A stretch of 64,000 nt of DNA from Pyrus communis (taxonomy: Eukaryota; Streptophyta; Magnoliopsida; Rosales; Rosaceae): positions 16,071,799 through 16,135,798 of the forward strand of contig NC_084813.1 in assembly GCF_963583255.1 (NCBI RefSeq), written 5' to 3'. The translations under genes and the position numbers were made by a program. This document shows, in pieces, positions 45,950 through 57,410 of the stretch. The first letter of the stretch is position 1; every line of letters begins with the position of its first letter. A model generated the notes under the pieces. The model was not told the origin of the DNA. It did not search any database and was given only the letters and a program-made list of their open reading frames with translations.

Positions 45950-48900
45950 CTATAACTTGAATACTCGGCCTTTGTTTATCACTTTTCGGAGAGCAACCTT
46001 TGCTTCCTCCAGTGTCTCGACAGAATGGCCTTCATCAAATGATATCCTCTGTACGTTGAACTGCAAACGGAGCAGAAGATCATTTTTAATCGTGAGAAAC
46101 CGGGTAATGCTAGAGATTTAGAAGGTTGTTACTTTAGAAACCTACCTGTGCACCTTGGCGGACCCGAATATCCGTTCCTTTGCTGTCTATGGATATGAGA
46201 GCGGCATCATCCACCTCAGACTCGGCGGATAAAAGCTCTTTTAGGGGCTTTGAAAACATTGCATTGAGTTCCTAGATGAATAGAAAATTAAAACTGAGTA
46301 GGCCTAAATGGCAAAGAGGAGTGATATGCAAATCTGCAAAATTTACTTGGGGAAAACAACAATCAACTTAAAGGCCTCATACAAGCAGATAAAGACGAGC
46401 ATGCTAAAAGTGGACCAAAATCTGTCGACAGCGTAATCAAAGCACGAAGGAAATATCCCTTGCAGCACTATGCATACGTGTGGTTAAGATTATTGAAAAT
46501 TCAAAAGTTCCTATTAGCCTTTACATAATTTTCTCTCAAATAAAAAAAAAAAGTTGACAGTGTTTACCTTCAGGTTCTGCTCCCCTCCATTAACTGCAAT
46601 CCTATCAGGCTGCAGGGCCTCATATTCTTTGACGTCGACCCAAGCAACAGTGCCAAAGCCACCAATGAAATATATGTCGCTGCAAGAAATCAAAAGAAAG
46701 TTTCAGCATGCCAAGAAATGCATTTAGTACCACTTTTGATCACCTCAGAAAACATGGAAATATTTGGCCAAGGAGTTTTACTTCTACATGGTCAAGGCAT
46801 CACTTAATTCATTGTTAGGTATAAATTCCCACTCTAACACGCATTATTATTGTGCCCTAAAAGTTCCATTCTGTAAGAACAAGCAAAATAGAAAGGCAGC
46901 ATCCGGCACCATGGATTCTACCTAATGATTCATGGTCAAAACTTTACCACGTAATAAGAAATACAACTAGCCCGCCCCAGTTGTAAATGGACAATGCTTT
47001 TAAGAGGACATTGACACAGGCATACTTCAGGAGTCCGTAAAAGGTTCCCTGTCCCAAAATGGTTTTGACAATTTATGGTTCGGAAGAGCCTAGCAGTCAA
47101 AAACCAATTAGAGACACAATGCGCAGAAAACAGCATGAAACACGAGAAATTTTTTAGTCATGGAATCAACATAAACGACACTAATTACTCAAACCAAAAC
47201 AATTCACCAACCTTATGTTCTGCATCCTGAAGTAGTAGAAGTTTCCCCATTGTTGAGAAGGCCCCTGTTGATGCTTTGCTATGTATTGCTTATGAGCCCA
47301 TTCCTACAATCACAGCCAAATGCAATGAACCTACTGCTAATTGTCTAGTAATACATTGTCTGTCCTCTTATCACACATATTTAACTTTTAAGCTAGACAT
47401 TCAGCAGCAACAGCTGCGAGTTATAAATACGCTGACAACTCAAACTTTTCATGACCGGATTCTAAGGGCAAACTGCTAGTCAACTATAGAATTAATCCAA
47501 AAACGAAGAATTGACTCCAAACATGAGCTTCAAGCACCTAATCTTATCATTACTATCTGCTAAATCATTCATTTCACATTTCTTACAGGTGAGAGCTTTT
47601 TGTTGCAGATCACCACTGTGGCTAGAGGAAAAAAAATAAACTTGTGCCCAGGTAACCAAATTCGTCCTTGCCAGGGTATGAGTTAGAAAATCACCTGTTC
47701 ATGCTCTGGAAGTGGGTAGACATCACCAAAAATGGTCACCCTTGCATTTGACAAGCCGCTCCATCCAGGAATCTACACGAGCTAACTTTTAACAATATCC
47801 AAATGGAGAAAAATAGAGTAAATAAAGCCAAAATAGAAGCAATCAAATCACTAACCTGCACAACAAGTGTGCATCTTGGATCAGCTAACAAATTCCGAGT
47901 ATGGATGGCCAATGGTGAAAACGAAAATATAGGATCTGCATATCATCAACGAATCATAATAGATTGATCAGTCGGGGGTCCAAAATACAGATCAAAGAAA
48001 ACAAAATGGTCCAATATAGAGGATGACGGTTCAAATTGTCAACCACCGTAAACAAAGACAAACTAGACTGCTAAACAGCCTCCATGCAACTGTTCAAGTT
48101 GTACAAATAAAAAGGGCTAATTATCACAAACGGTCCTTGATGTTTTGGAGATCCATAATTTTCGTCCTTTATAATTCACTTCAATCAATTTGGTCCTTCA
48201 TGTTTGCTCCCACATATCAGTTTGGTCACTGCCATCCAAATCCGTTAAAAACTCCATTACAGTGCTGACATGGCACACGTGACCCACAACTATACTTATT
48301 TGTTGCTATGTAGATTTTAGGGAAAAAAATCAACTTAATAGCTCAAAGTTTTTAAAACCATAAAGAAAAACTTAAAACCCTCATCCCCCAAAACTTAAAA
48401 ACCTATTAAAACACACAACCCAAAACTCAAAAACCTCATCCGCCATGAAAGAATTGGTGGTTGAAACAATTGAGCTGAGGCACATCTCTGAATCTCCAGT
48501 CCAACTTCATCTTTAGTGATGGCCTGAGCAGAGAGGGGATGCGAATGGTTTATCATTTTCCTTTACCTATTTTTTTTTCAGTTTTGAAATTAAAACATTT
48601 CTTAAAATTTAATTATTTGCTTAAATCCATGTGGCATCATGTGATTGGTGTTGTGGGATAGCACACATGTGCCAATTCAGCACACAAACAAAACTTTAAG
48701 CAAATTTGGATGAAAGGACCGAACTGATGTGTGGGAACAAACATGGAGGACCAATGAATCGAAACATAAGGGAATAAATTATGATTTTCCACAACATTAA
48801 GGACCATTTGTGATAAAAACCCAATTAAAAAAAACATAGTGAAGAGGATTTTTAGAGACCACCTAGACTTTAACTTTATATGCAAATTCTTTTTTATTGA

Positions 48901-49130
48901 AGGATGACAAAAAACTGCTTAATAAAAATGTAAAAGCTCATTAACTTACGCCCTGATGAATCAGGTGCAAAATCAACTAGAGAACCAAATGGATATCCTT
49001 GTCGCCTGTGGTGCATGCGAGACATTACGGTGCACAAATGAGCAAATCTGGCCTTGAATGAGGAAGCAAGACGTATTTAGCAGCTTAAAAATAAATAATC
49101 AGCTAGCATATTAAATCCTCAAGTGAAAAA

Positions 49131-49173
<43 letters not shown>

Positions 49174-50621
49174 TCATTCAGAATCAACAAAAATAACAAA
49201 ACGTGTCTACCTGCTCCATAAGATTGCGTACAGCTAAGGCGGGACGGGGTAAACCATGAGCTGAAGTTGCACTCTGCACCCCGCCAGAAATTGGAGTTCT
49301 AAAGAGCCCAGCTCTTGTTCCACCTCCTGCTCCACTAGCAGAAGGGGATGTAAGAGACATATCTACCATTAATGCCTCATCCACATTCTTCTCACTACTA
49401 TCGAAGTGATTTAAATCGCCCTTCAGAACAAGAAAAACAGAAACAGACTATGATCGGATACAATTATAAAATCAGAGAACTATAAAACATATATGTACTG
49501 AAAAGAAGGGACTAACACTGCAAAACAAATGTGAGAGACCTAATTGTCAATTCTTAAAAAAAAAAAATTCAAGCGTTTATAATTCCACGCTGAAGCTATA
49601 TGTAATAGAACTACATGTCAAAAACCACCTTGTGCTGAAAAGGTCATTCCAAAGCAACATTTAGAGCTTGGTTCGCTGTTAAAAATCATTTAACCACAAA
49701 ACAAAGGGTGGCAAGTTGGCAAGGGAGGCAATGCTCTATGGTGTCCCCAACTCACCTACTTTCTGAATGCAGTTTTAATAGCAGGCTATGGAGGCATACA
49801 ATTGAAGGTTTTAAGTTGAATTTTCAGTGATATTCATTGTAAATTGGCTAAACGCGCATCGCAAAAAGTTTCTCTCTACTAAATCGTCTGCCTGTTTCGG
49901 ACCAATCTGTTGTATGACCTATGGTTCGAAGAAACCAGACAGTGTTCACATATTGCTCCAGCACCGGGGCGTATTTCTAGAATAGCCCTTGTCGGTGTCA
50001 TTGCTGAACAATGTTATGGAATATCAAGGATTTAACTCACAATTTTAGCTATCTGTGATAGTTGCCAGATTCCTTTCTTGATAAAGATTGTTGATTTTTC
50101 AGCAAAACCAATATGTCGGTTCCAATACATGTCAAATTCTTCACTTTTTCTTCGATCACAAAAGTTTAAAAGTCCTACAAATCAAAAACTAAACCAATAT
50201 CAACAACTTGCACTCCAATTTCCACTTATTTGCACTTCCCACAACTACTTAACACAAAATACGATTTAATCAAAATTTTAAATTAATAAAAAAAACATAC
50301 ACACTCACACAATTGCTGAAAACTTCACAAATTAACACACAGACAAACATATGCAGAGAAAGAAGCAAAAGCAAATACCTGAGAGAAAGAGAGAGTGTCT
50401 TCGGAAAGCAAGCCGAACCCATTATTCGGAGGCCTCAGCTCTTCACTTTCGCCGGACCCAGAGGCCTCCCCGGACAGAGCTCGAACCCGAAGCCCAGAAA
50501 AACGAGAACTTTGACTGACTTTCAGAAACCCACTTCGATTATTCGGCGTTCTGATTGAAGTGGGGTTGTTCAGAACTGGCTGTACCTCCGGAACGAAGGC
50601 AGAGCTTGCGAGGGCTTCCAT
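45950..50621 (-). CDS. Chloroplast pyridoxamine 5'-phosphate oxidase-like FMN split-barrel protein (At1g51560/At3g21140-type)
   Basis: Nine exons on the minus strand: 50621-50379, 49420-49211, 49052-48950, 47935-47856, 47772-47695, 47303-47212, 46679-46568, 46271-46146, 46060-45950. Every junction is GT-AG and the frame is kept to a TAG stop, giving 384 aa. The first 48 or so residues are rich in Ser, Asn and Arg with few acids and end in RVRA, a chloroplast transit peptide. Residues about 150-300 form the flavin-binding split barrel, with conserved blocks VMSRMHHRRQGYPFGSLVDF, HPIFSFSPLAIHTRN, CTLVVQIPGW, NARVTIFGDVYPLP, GNFYYFRM and YFIGGFGTVAWVD. The C-terminal 100 residues (ELNAMF ... VETLEEAKVALRKVI) resemble the small alpha/beta domain that follows such barrels in HugZ-like proteins. 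It probably binds FMN or a tetrapyrrole in the plastid, but the reaction is unknown. I first thought of the glutamyl-tRNA reductase-binding protein (PGR7) and dropped that, because the barrel motif and length differ. Intron 3 carries a MITE. Confidence 0.92.
48114..48822. mobile_element. MITE in intron 3 of the split-barrel gene
   Basis: Ends GGGCTAATTATCACAAACGG and CCATTTGTGATAAAAACCC are an imperfect inverted pair, with related GGTCCTT/AAGGACC and TTGCTCCCACA/TGTGGGAACAA segments inside. Flanks AAATAAAAA (48105-48113) and AATTAAAAA (48823-48831) agree at 8 of 9 positions, a Mutator-sized duplication. Same general family as the element at 29421-30706. Confidence 0.78.
49134..49172. repeat. 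(AT)n microsatellite in intron 2
   Basis: About 18 AT units, 39 bp from the exon 2 splice donor. Confidence 0.95.
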
Positions 50622-50853
50622 GGAGAATATACAGAGACAGAAAGACGGTGGATTAAGTGTTTGGTTGGATGTACTGTAAACTGCGGAGGCGAAACTGAGT
50701 GACAGATTTTGGGGTTGGAGATGGTAATTGTCTTGGGTTTGTCTTACGTTGTTCGCCCCAAAATCTGTTTTTTTTTTTTTTTTTTTTTTTTGGTAGTTTT
50801 TGGAAGTGGCATGCAATCGAGGAAGGTGATAAATTTGGGTCCTAAACTATGAG

Positions 50854-51005
50854 TGAGGATCTTCGCTGGATCTTTTTATGAGAATTTCCTTCAATTACAT
50901 TCGTTCATTATACATTGTGCAACAAGTTTTTGTTAAGTACTATTTATAGTCAATTTTAAATAAAAAAAATTTATAATGATTTTTGTCCAATGAGGATCCT
51001 CCTAG
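50854..51005. mobile_element. Mutator-type MITE, 152 bp, TSD CTAAACTATGA
   Basis: Ends GTGAGGATCTTCGCTGG and ATGAGGATCCTCCTAG, weakly inverted and similar to the ends of the element at 30872. Flanked by CTAAACTATGA on both sides (50843-50853 and 51006-51016), 11 identical bases. It lies about 230 bp upstream of the split-barrel gene start codon, so in or near its promoter. Confidence 0.8.
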
Positions 51006-51599
51006 CTAAACTATGACCTAATAACAAATAAAGCTCAACCATGAATAATTCTTGCCACCCGAGGTGCCATTTGTCTCGGTCCCACATCCACCATTTCGGT
51101 CATAGGATAAAAGTAAAATGACAATGTTTAGATGGGTGTAAGTAAAACAATGTCGTTGTAAGGATTATTTGGTTCAATTTCCGAACCACTGAAAGCCTTA
51201 CCAAACCAACAAATTTCAGTTTGGTTTTTCAAATTTAGTTATTTTTTTGGGTTTGGTTTTTTTTTTTTTTATTCAGGTTCGGTTAAATTTGGTTTTTTTA
51301 GCATTTTAATTTTTACTCTTTTAGAATATTATATGATGTTATTCTCGGCACTTTAAACAAACATTATAATATCCAAAAATAACACTTAAAAGCACATTAA
51401 CAAAAAAAAAAGTGTTGTTATTTCACTCCAAAAGTCTAATTATACATTTCTCATATATCTTTTTCTAAATATAGAAAACTTGAGGTGCATAATAAAAATC
51501 TTTTAGTGCTAGTAACAGCAAAAAAAAAAAGAAAAAAGAAAAAGAAAAAAAAGTATTAATTTCAAAATCTTTGTCAATGTATTAATGCCAATATTGCAT

Positions 51600-51808
51600 G
51601 GAAAAAGATCCTCTCCGGATCTCTCCCTCTAAAATCTAAAGATCAAGTGATCTGGACCTTTGAAATTTGATCCAACGACTAAAAATTATTGTAGCTTTTA
51701 AAATTTTTTACTAACTTCTCTGTTTTGAGCCGTTGGATCAAATTTTAAAGGTCCAGATCATTTGATCCTTAAGCTTTAGAGGGAGAGATCCGGAGATGAT
51801 CTATTTTC
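51600..51808. mobile_element. Foldback MITE, 209 bp, GATCC-rich
   Basis: Left arm GGAAAAAGATCCTCTCCGGA continues through AGATCAAGTGATCTGGACC. The right arm is its inverse with about ten mismatches over 80 bp. The ends match the GGAAAAAGATCCTC(A/G/T)CCGG ends of the element at 30872, so all three small elements appear related. The target duplication is not clear (ATATTGCAT versus AGAATTGCA). Confidence 0.82.
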
Positions 51809-52240
51809 AGAATTGCACAGTTATTTGACTGTCATTATGAGATGTGACTAATTTGATTATAATAAATGAAAACTGTAGTGTAGAGTCATCCGATGAAATG
51901 GAAAACAAAAATTGCAGTGGTAAAATACATATCACACAGGCAACTTCAATTTTCTGTCCATTCATTTCATTAAGGCACAATTGCAACCTTACCACTCAAT
52001 TATAAAAGTACTAGATGGAATCGAATCTAAGTAATTCATTTGGTCACCTGACTTCGAATTATCTTAAGAGAGTCCACGTTTGGCTCTTTTGAAGGGCATA
52101 CATTTCTTCTTCCATTGTTCTGAGTTACTTTGTACAGAAATTTATATAGAATTACTTTAGATTGACTAAATCCTAGGTTAGGTCGACTAAATTAATCAAT
52201 TGACCAATAGGTCCCACGACGTTAAAAATGGTATTGCTTG

Positions 52241-53235
52241 TAGGGCTGGAAAAAAATCCCAAAAATCCCAAACCAAACCGAAAAAATCCCGATCCCAAAC
52301 CAAAAAAATCCCAAACCAAAATTCCCGAAAATTTCGGTATGTCATCCCGAACCAAACCGAAATTTTCGGTATGGGATTCGGGATTACATCTCCATTTTTT
52401 CGGTATTCCCATACCGAATAGAAATAAATATTATATATATATATATTAATTTTTAATTATAAGAGAATTATTTTTAATTAATGGTATTGGTAGCCACCAG
52501 TGTGATTAATCTTTGTCTCAACTAAATAACTAATGTTTGTTTGTTCAATTTGTTTGTTTCTATATTCCAGTTGTCTCAACTAATGTGATTAATCTTTGGA
52601 TATTAGTTTCCTGCATACCTAGCCACTAGTGTGATTAATCTTTGGATATTAGTTTCCTGCATACCTAGCCACTAGTGTGATTAATATGTGGATATTAGTT
52701 TCCTGCATACCTAGGCAAATCAAGGAAACAAAGGAGCAAAGACCATTATGCATGCATGAACATATCAGTATACATATATTGTATATATATACACAGACAA
52801 GGTGGGTACAGGGCATGCAATTAGTTGAGCTCAAATTTTTTTCTTTTGTTTTCGAGTACACAATATAGTTGTTCTTTCAGACATGGGCGCCGCCAAAATT
52901 TTCATTTAATTACAACTATGTGGAGGAGGAATCAAAGTTGGAATGTGGGGTGAGATGGCATTAGCCCAAAAACTTTGTGCACAAATGGGTAGTGGGTAGA
53001 TTGAAACTTAATTTTAGCCCAAAAACATAATATGTCAAATTTTAGTCCAAAAGCCCAAAAACATTTCGGGATTCCCGATTTGTCCCGAAATCCCGAAATT
53101 ATTTCGGGATTCCCGAAAATTGGGATTCCCGAAAATTTGGTTTGAGATTGGTATTGAATTTGGGATTCCCAAAAATTTCGGTTTGGGAATCGGGACAAGG
53201 GTTTCGGTATGGGATCCCATACCGAACCACCCCTA
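52241..53235. mobile_element. Non-autonomous hAT-type element, 995 bp, TSD ATTGCTTG
   Basis: Starts TAGGGCTGGAAAAAAATCC and ends ATACCGAACCACCCCTA, with a perfect 8-bp duplication ATTGCTTG (52233-52240 and 53236-53243). Both ends are crowded with ATTTCGG/CCGAAAT and GGGATTCCC motifs. No transposase. A 46-bp tandem repeat lies inside. Confidence 0.9.
52581..52722 (+). repeat. 46-bp tandem repeat, 3 units
   Basis: GTGATTAATCTTTGGATATT landmark at 52585, 52631 and (as GTGATTAATATGTGG) 52677, exactly 46 bp apart. Confidence 0.92.
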
Positions 53236-53243
53236 ATTGCTTG

Positions 53244-54255
53244 TAGTTCTTTTGTTTTTTTCTATTGAAGTTTATATCGGACCAAAAAAAAAGAATCAGA
53301 TCTTAAAAGTTCTGCCGGCAGGACTGACAATCCTCATTACTTTTTTTACCAATCTTCCCCTATCGTATACCCTGCCATGCACCTATTGATATCTTCAAAA
53401 GATATTGCCGCATAGGCTATTAGGCCTCACGAACATCAAAACTGCAGCAGATGTGACTATGCCCCACTGCAGTAGATTTTACGGCGTGCTATGTGCGATT
53501 TACACATTTTAAATATATTTATTGCATGAATTGATAAAGAGAAAGTCAAATATTTGAAGTAAATGAATAATTTTAGATCATAATAGAAAAAATCTCTCAC
53601 AAACCAATCAAAGAAGCTGATTCATATAATAAAATCGATCTTTCAATTTTTATCTACATTCTATTGAATTTACATTAAGAATAGGAAAAATAATATTTAA
53701 TAAACAACTAATTTAATCAAATTATTGCTAGCCCATTGTGAGATTAACCACATCCCCTCATCTTTACTGTTGATAATATCGTTTGTTTAAAAAAAAAAAT
53801 CATTCATAACTAATTTAATCACCTTGTTATGAACGTGCGAAATACCTTTTTTATAACCGGCATTACATGCCTTTTAAAATGTTTTGAATATGTTTAAAAG
53901 AAAAAATAATAATAATATTTAGTAGACAACTAATTGAATCACATTATTACTAACCTATTATGATGTACTAATTATAAAAAATGTACAAAAAGAATTAATT
54001 ATTAAAAAACACTCTTAAAATGATGAAAATACCCGTGCATTATTTGGGTTGCTTTTGAAATTTTTTCTTTTGGGTGCATTTTTATCCAAAACTTTTTGGT
54101 GAAACTTGTGACCCAAAAAAAGTTGTTGGCTTTATATATAAAGATATTAATAAATAAAAATATACATATAATTAGTAATTTAATGATAAAAGGATTATGA
54201 GTTGGTGTTGGAGTTGAATTGTACCAATTAAATAGCATTTGAAGAAGGTTTCTGA
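53244..54255. other. AT-rich intergenic region with a SINE 3' fragment
   Basis: No gene. Apart from the SINE fragment at 53718 only AT-rich sequence is seen. A second weakly similar stretch occurs at about 53926-53990. Confidence 0.55.
53718..53799 (+). mobile_element. 3' fragment of a tRNA-derived SINE
   Basis: CAAATTATTGCTAGCCCATT, then CCCCTCATC, TTGATAATATCGTTTGTTTA and an A11 tail. The layout matches the 3' half of the SINE at 17553-17718 (GGCTACCCATTGTG ... CCCTTCCCTTAGTGTA ... ATATCGATGTACTA). The tRNA-like head with A and B boxes is missing. Confidence 0.65.
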
Positions 54256-54263
54256 TTCTTAAT

Positions 54264-55236
54264 TAATGTTCAAAAAATCGGCCTAGGAAGCTGCCTAGGC
54301 GTTGGGCGGTGGGCTTCTATGGCGATTTTGGGAAAAACGTTTAATAAATCAGAGAGGATCTAAGCGGCCGACGAGGCGATGCTAGGCGGAGCTAGTCGTT
54401 CCTCGTCTCTTCGCTCTGCGTCTGTGCAAACTAACCCGTTGATCTCTGTCACCACCGATGAGGACGTCGACAACATGATGGAGGAGTACGACCGCATCGC
54501 ACAGAATCAAAACTCAAAGTCGGCGCAGCTCCGCCTCTTTCCCAGAACTTCTATGCATTAAAATAGAGAATTACCGTGGTGGCTTAGAGGGAGATGTGCA
54601 GAGGTGAGAATCGTGAGATGGAGTTGTTTTGATTTGTTATTTTCAAGAAGAGAAGAATAGAGGGTTAAAGAGAAGAAGATAGAGAGTTGTCTTGGTAACA
54701 AATGAAGATAAGGTAGCGGGGAAAATCATGGAAAGTGGAAAAAGTGCCTATTTTTATGTGAAAGAAAGTCCACCGGCCTCATAATAAGAAAAACATAAAT
54801 AATAATTACCCACTATCAACTAATAAATATATTAAATAAATTATTCAGATAATATTTTATTATTATTTTTTTTTTCAAAGACCAGGCTATATTGGAGGTA
54901 AATTCTCTACCTTCCCACTCCTCGTGTCCTCCTGTTTGTGTGATCACGGTTAAGTCACGTCAATATTTTATATTACTATTCATTTTTTTCTTATTATCTT
55001 TATAAAAAAATAATATAAAATATTGATGTAGTTTAACCGTAACCACCTCTAACTATATTATACTTTTGCATTATATATGTATATTTTTTTCAAAAGTAAA
55101 CTCAATGTTTATTTATCTAAATTTAACTAATTTATATGATGTATATAATTATTTTATTCAAATCCATCTAGGCCCCGCCTAGGCTCTAGGCCCTTGCTTC
55201 CCGCCCGACTAGCGCCTAACGTTTTATAGAATCTTG
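54264..55236. mobile_element. hAT-like element carrying a captured PB1-domain fragment, TSD TTCTTAAT
   Basis: 973 bp between perfect 8-bp repeats TTCTTAAT (54256-54263 and 55237-55244). The ends TAATGTTCAAAAAATCGG and CGTTTTATAGAATCTTG are an imperfect inverted pair. CCTAGGCG/CGCCTAGG motifs follow at both ends. Inside, 54379-54561 codes a fragment of a host PB1-domain protein, so the element has picked up a piece of gene. No transposase seen. Superfamily inferred from duplication length. Confidence 0.78.
54379..54561 (+). pseudogene. Captured PB1 (octicosapeptide) domain fragment
   Basis: A 60-codon frame containing LISVTTDEDVDNMMEEYDRI then SKSAQLRLF. This is the C-terminal half of a plant PB1 domain, where the D-E-D-V-x-N-M-M-E-E-Y acidic (OPCA) motif and a following R-L-R-L-F strand are conserved. 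The usual upstream half (RYxGGxTR and basic cluster) is absent, and the frame is closed by a stop after RTSMH. Host-type GC content contrasts with the AT-rich surroundings. It lies inside the mobile element, so it is transduplicated sequence and not a resident gene. Expression as a short protein is unproven. Confidence 0.75.
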
Positions 55237-55244
55237 TTCTTAAT

Positions 55245-57281
55245 ATGTTATGTTTTTATAGGGAGTTTTAACTGAAAGAGCTTCACTCAATTTTATTTTA
55301 ATTAAAAGCACTTAAAAAAATTTATTTAATAAAAATGACACAAATTACCCACTAATTTAACTTTTAGGGTTAATCTCAGTTTACTATCATGAAGTTTATT
55401 AGTTTTCAACATTTGGTACACCAAGTTTTTTTATCCCAGAATGGTACCTGAAGTCATAATTCTAGGACACTTTCATACATCTATCAAGGTTGTTATTAGA
55501 TCCGGCATTTTGATTGTACACAGGTTGTTGATGTAATGTAACTCGAATGTACATGCAAACTGAAATTCTTATTCTACCATGTCGGTTCAGCTATCTGTTT
55601 AGTTTTTGAATTATTTGGAAATACTTGTGTTGATTTGTGGCTTTGTGGGATTTACTAAAGCAAAATGTGCATTTTCCAGATTGATGAAATTGAGGATGTG
55701 ATAGTATTGCTGCTGCCTATTAAGTATGATTCATTGCTACTAGTTGTTATCCAGATTTTGTGTATCTTTTTGTGGAAATAATTCATAGCTATTGTCGATT
55801 GTAGTCTCAAAATCCGCAGTGGGTAATTTTTTCTAGCCTTATCCATTTCTTAAATCCATTTCTGTTTTCTTGAATTTAAGGTGCTCGTACTGTTTCCATT
55901 TTTCAATTTACGTCTCATTTTTGTCAGCTGAATTTGAATTTGGGAAACAGAGAGGCAAAAAAAGGTCTTCAATTTGTCAACAATGCCAGATGCAGAATTC
56001 TCTTGAGAGTTCTTCAGTACTGTAGTCTAGAGGTTGAGGGACCGCAAAAAATGCATGCCGGTGAGAGGTGTACTATTGACAGTGAGGGGTGATGGAATCC
56101 GGGTCGGGTGCATTTCGACCCGCCCACATAGTGGGCTTCATAAAGATAAGTGGGCGATGAAGACTTGGGTCAGAACAGAAATTGAAACTTGATTGGCCCA
56201 AACTACTGGCCCTATAGTATGAATCTTTTTTAACTCATATTTCATAGGGAGCAAAGGAGAAATTTTTCACTATGACGGAGACATAAGTGGTACACCATGT
56301 ATTTTTATATATGTTGTGAAATTTTTTATTTTTTAAGTTATTAAGTTTTTAACATACATATCTCACCATTTATATAGTGACACGTGATGTACCACTCTAT
56401 GTACCAGTCACATTAAAAAATCTATAGGAAGCAAAGATCCTAATCTACTCCAAATTTATAAAAAGACGAGAAAATTTGAATAAGTAGAAGTAAATAATGA
56501 GCTTTTGAAGAATCAATAACACTGTCATTCTTCAAATACAAAAAGTAGTAAATATATAGAAAGAAAACGAGAGTCGAACTTTTACAATGCTCTACCTTTT
56601 GGAGTAGAAAACCAACATTAAAAAGTTGGTTTTACTCGAACAAGGGACGAAAACATAAGCAACTGTGTGCAAGTTTGATTCCAACAAGGTCATCATCCCC
56701 TGTATTTCTTATTAACACACCCAATGAGTTTGATATCATCCGTGTGAAATTAATGGGTGCTCATCGTCGGGTCTGTTTTCTGGTGCCTTGATAAAGCACC
56801 ACGCCAAGAATATATTTTGAGTCTTTTAAAAAACTAGCATTTCAAAGTTTTCAGCCAATGACAAAACGTTCGCTGTTGCACCGCGTGAGCCAATGACAAA
56901 ACGTTCATTGTTACACCGACACGCGGTGCTATGCAAATGTACGATAAAAGTGCTTACGGTTAACAAGATTATGATGAAATTAACATCTCAACTAATAAAA
57001 AATACACATCTCAACTCTCTCTCTCTCTCTCTCTCTCTCTCGCTCTCTCTGTATCATTTTCAGAAGGCCTGACAAAATATCTCCTTGCTTTCTTCAAAAA
57101 CCAGTCTCCCCAACCTCCGACCTTGTTCCCACAGCTGCCTTTTTCATTTGTTTTGGTACAACTTGATCCCATGAACCCTTCACCAAACCCAACCTTTTTT
57201 TTCAAGTTCATGGATTCATTTTTCCTCTTGTCACGAGCACTAAAGCTACTTCCCTCTCTAAGGTTTTGTCCAAGCTTTTGG
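55245..57281. other. Intergenic region upstream of the glucuronosyltransferase gene
   Basis: No gene modelled. 55375-55500 begins with GGGTTAATCTCAGTTTACTA and looks like a MITE end. 55925-56080 reads like a gene scrap (FEFGKQRGKKRSSICQQCQM) with a stop soon after; not assigned. The right end holds a (CT)n tract at 57016-57042 and the probable promoter. Confidence 0.5.
57016..57050. repeat. (CT)n tract, probable core-promoter or leader pyrimidine patch
   Basis: About 16 CT units some 390 bp upstream of the start codon of the glucuronosyltransferase gene. CT runs are frequent in plant promoters and 5' leaders. Confidence 0.7.
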
Positions 57282-57294
57282 ATTTGAATGGTTT

Positions 57295-57410
57295 TTCTTC
57301 TTCGCTCGAGCGATACTCTAATCTAAGCTAAACTGCCGGGAAGGTGGATTTGAACTTTAGTGCGTAGGGGAAGCATAGTCCAGCCAACTTGACTACGCCC
57401 AGATCTCCGC
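57295..57410 (-). mobile_element. tRNA-derived SINE in the leader of the glucuronosyltransferase gene, TSD ATTTGAATGGTTT
   Basis: On the minus strand there is an A box TAGTCAAGTTGG and a B box GTTCAAATCC, about 26 bp apart, then a short body and an A-rich tail (AAGAAGAAAA). It is flanked by a perfect 13-bp duplication ATTTGAATGGTTT (57282-57294 and 57411-57423), the length expected of LINE-driven SINE insertion. The right copy ends 14 bp before the ATG at 57438. It is not a true tRNA: the acceptor ends do not pair. Confidence 0.85.

Noticed and set aside
45950..50621. Glutamyl-tRNA reductase-binding protein (PGR7) as identity of the split-barrel gene
   Set aside because: The barrel motif reads GYPFGSLVDF where, as I recall, PGR7 has a WPLG-type segment, and the length (384 aa) is well above PGR7. 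The At1g51560/At3g21140 type fits better, also by neighbourhood.
50325..50816. A 163-residue reading of the split-barrel gene's first exon region
   Set aside because: The frame runs past a GT donor at one end and starts upstream in low-complexity sequence at the other. The spliced model from the ATG at 50621 keeps frame through nine exons.
57334..57408. A tRNA gene on the minus strand
   Set aside because: A and B boxes are present but the acceptor ends do not pair and a 13-bp duplication flanks a longer unit, so it is a SINE.
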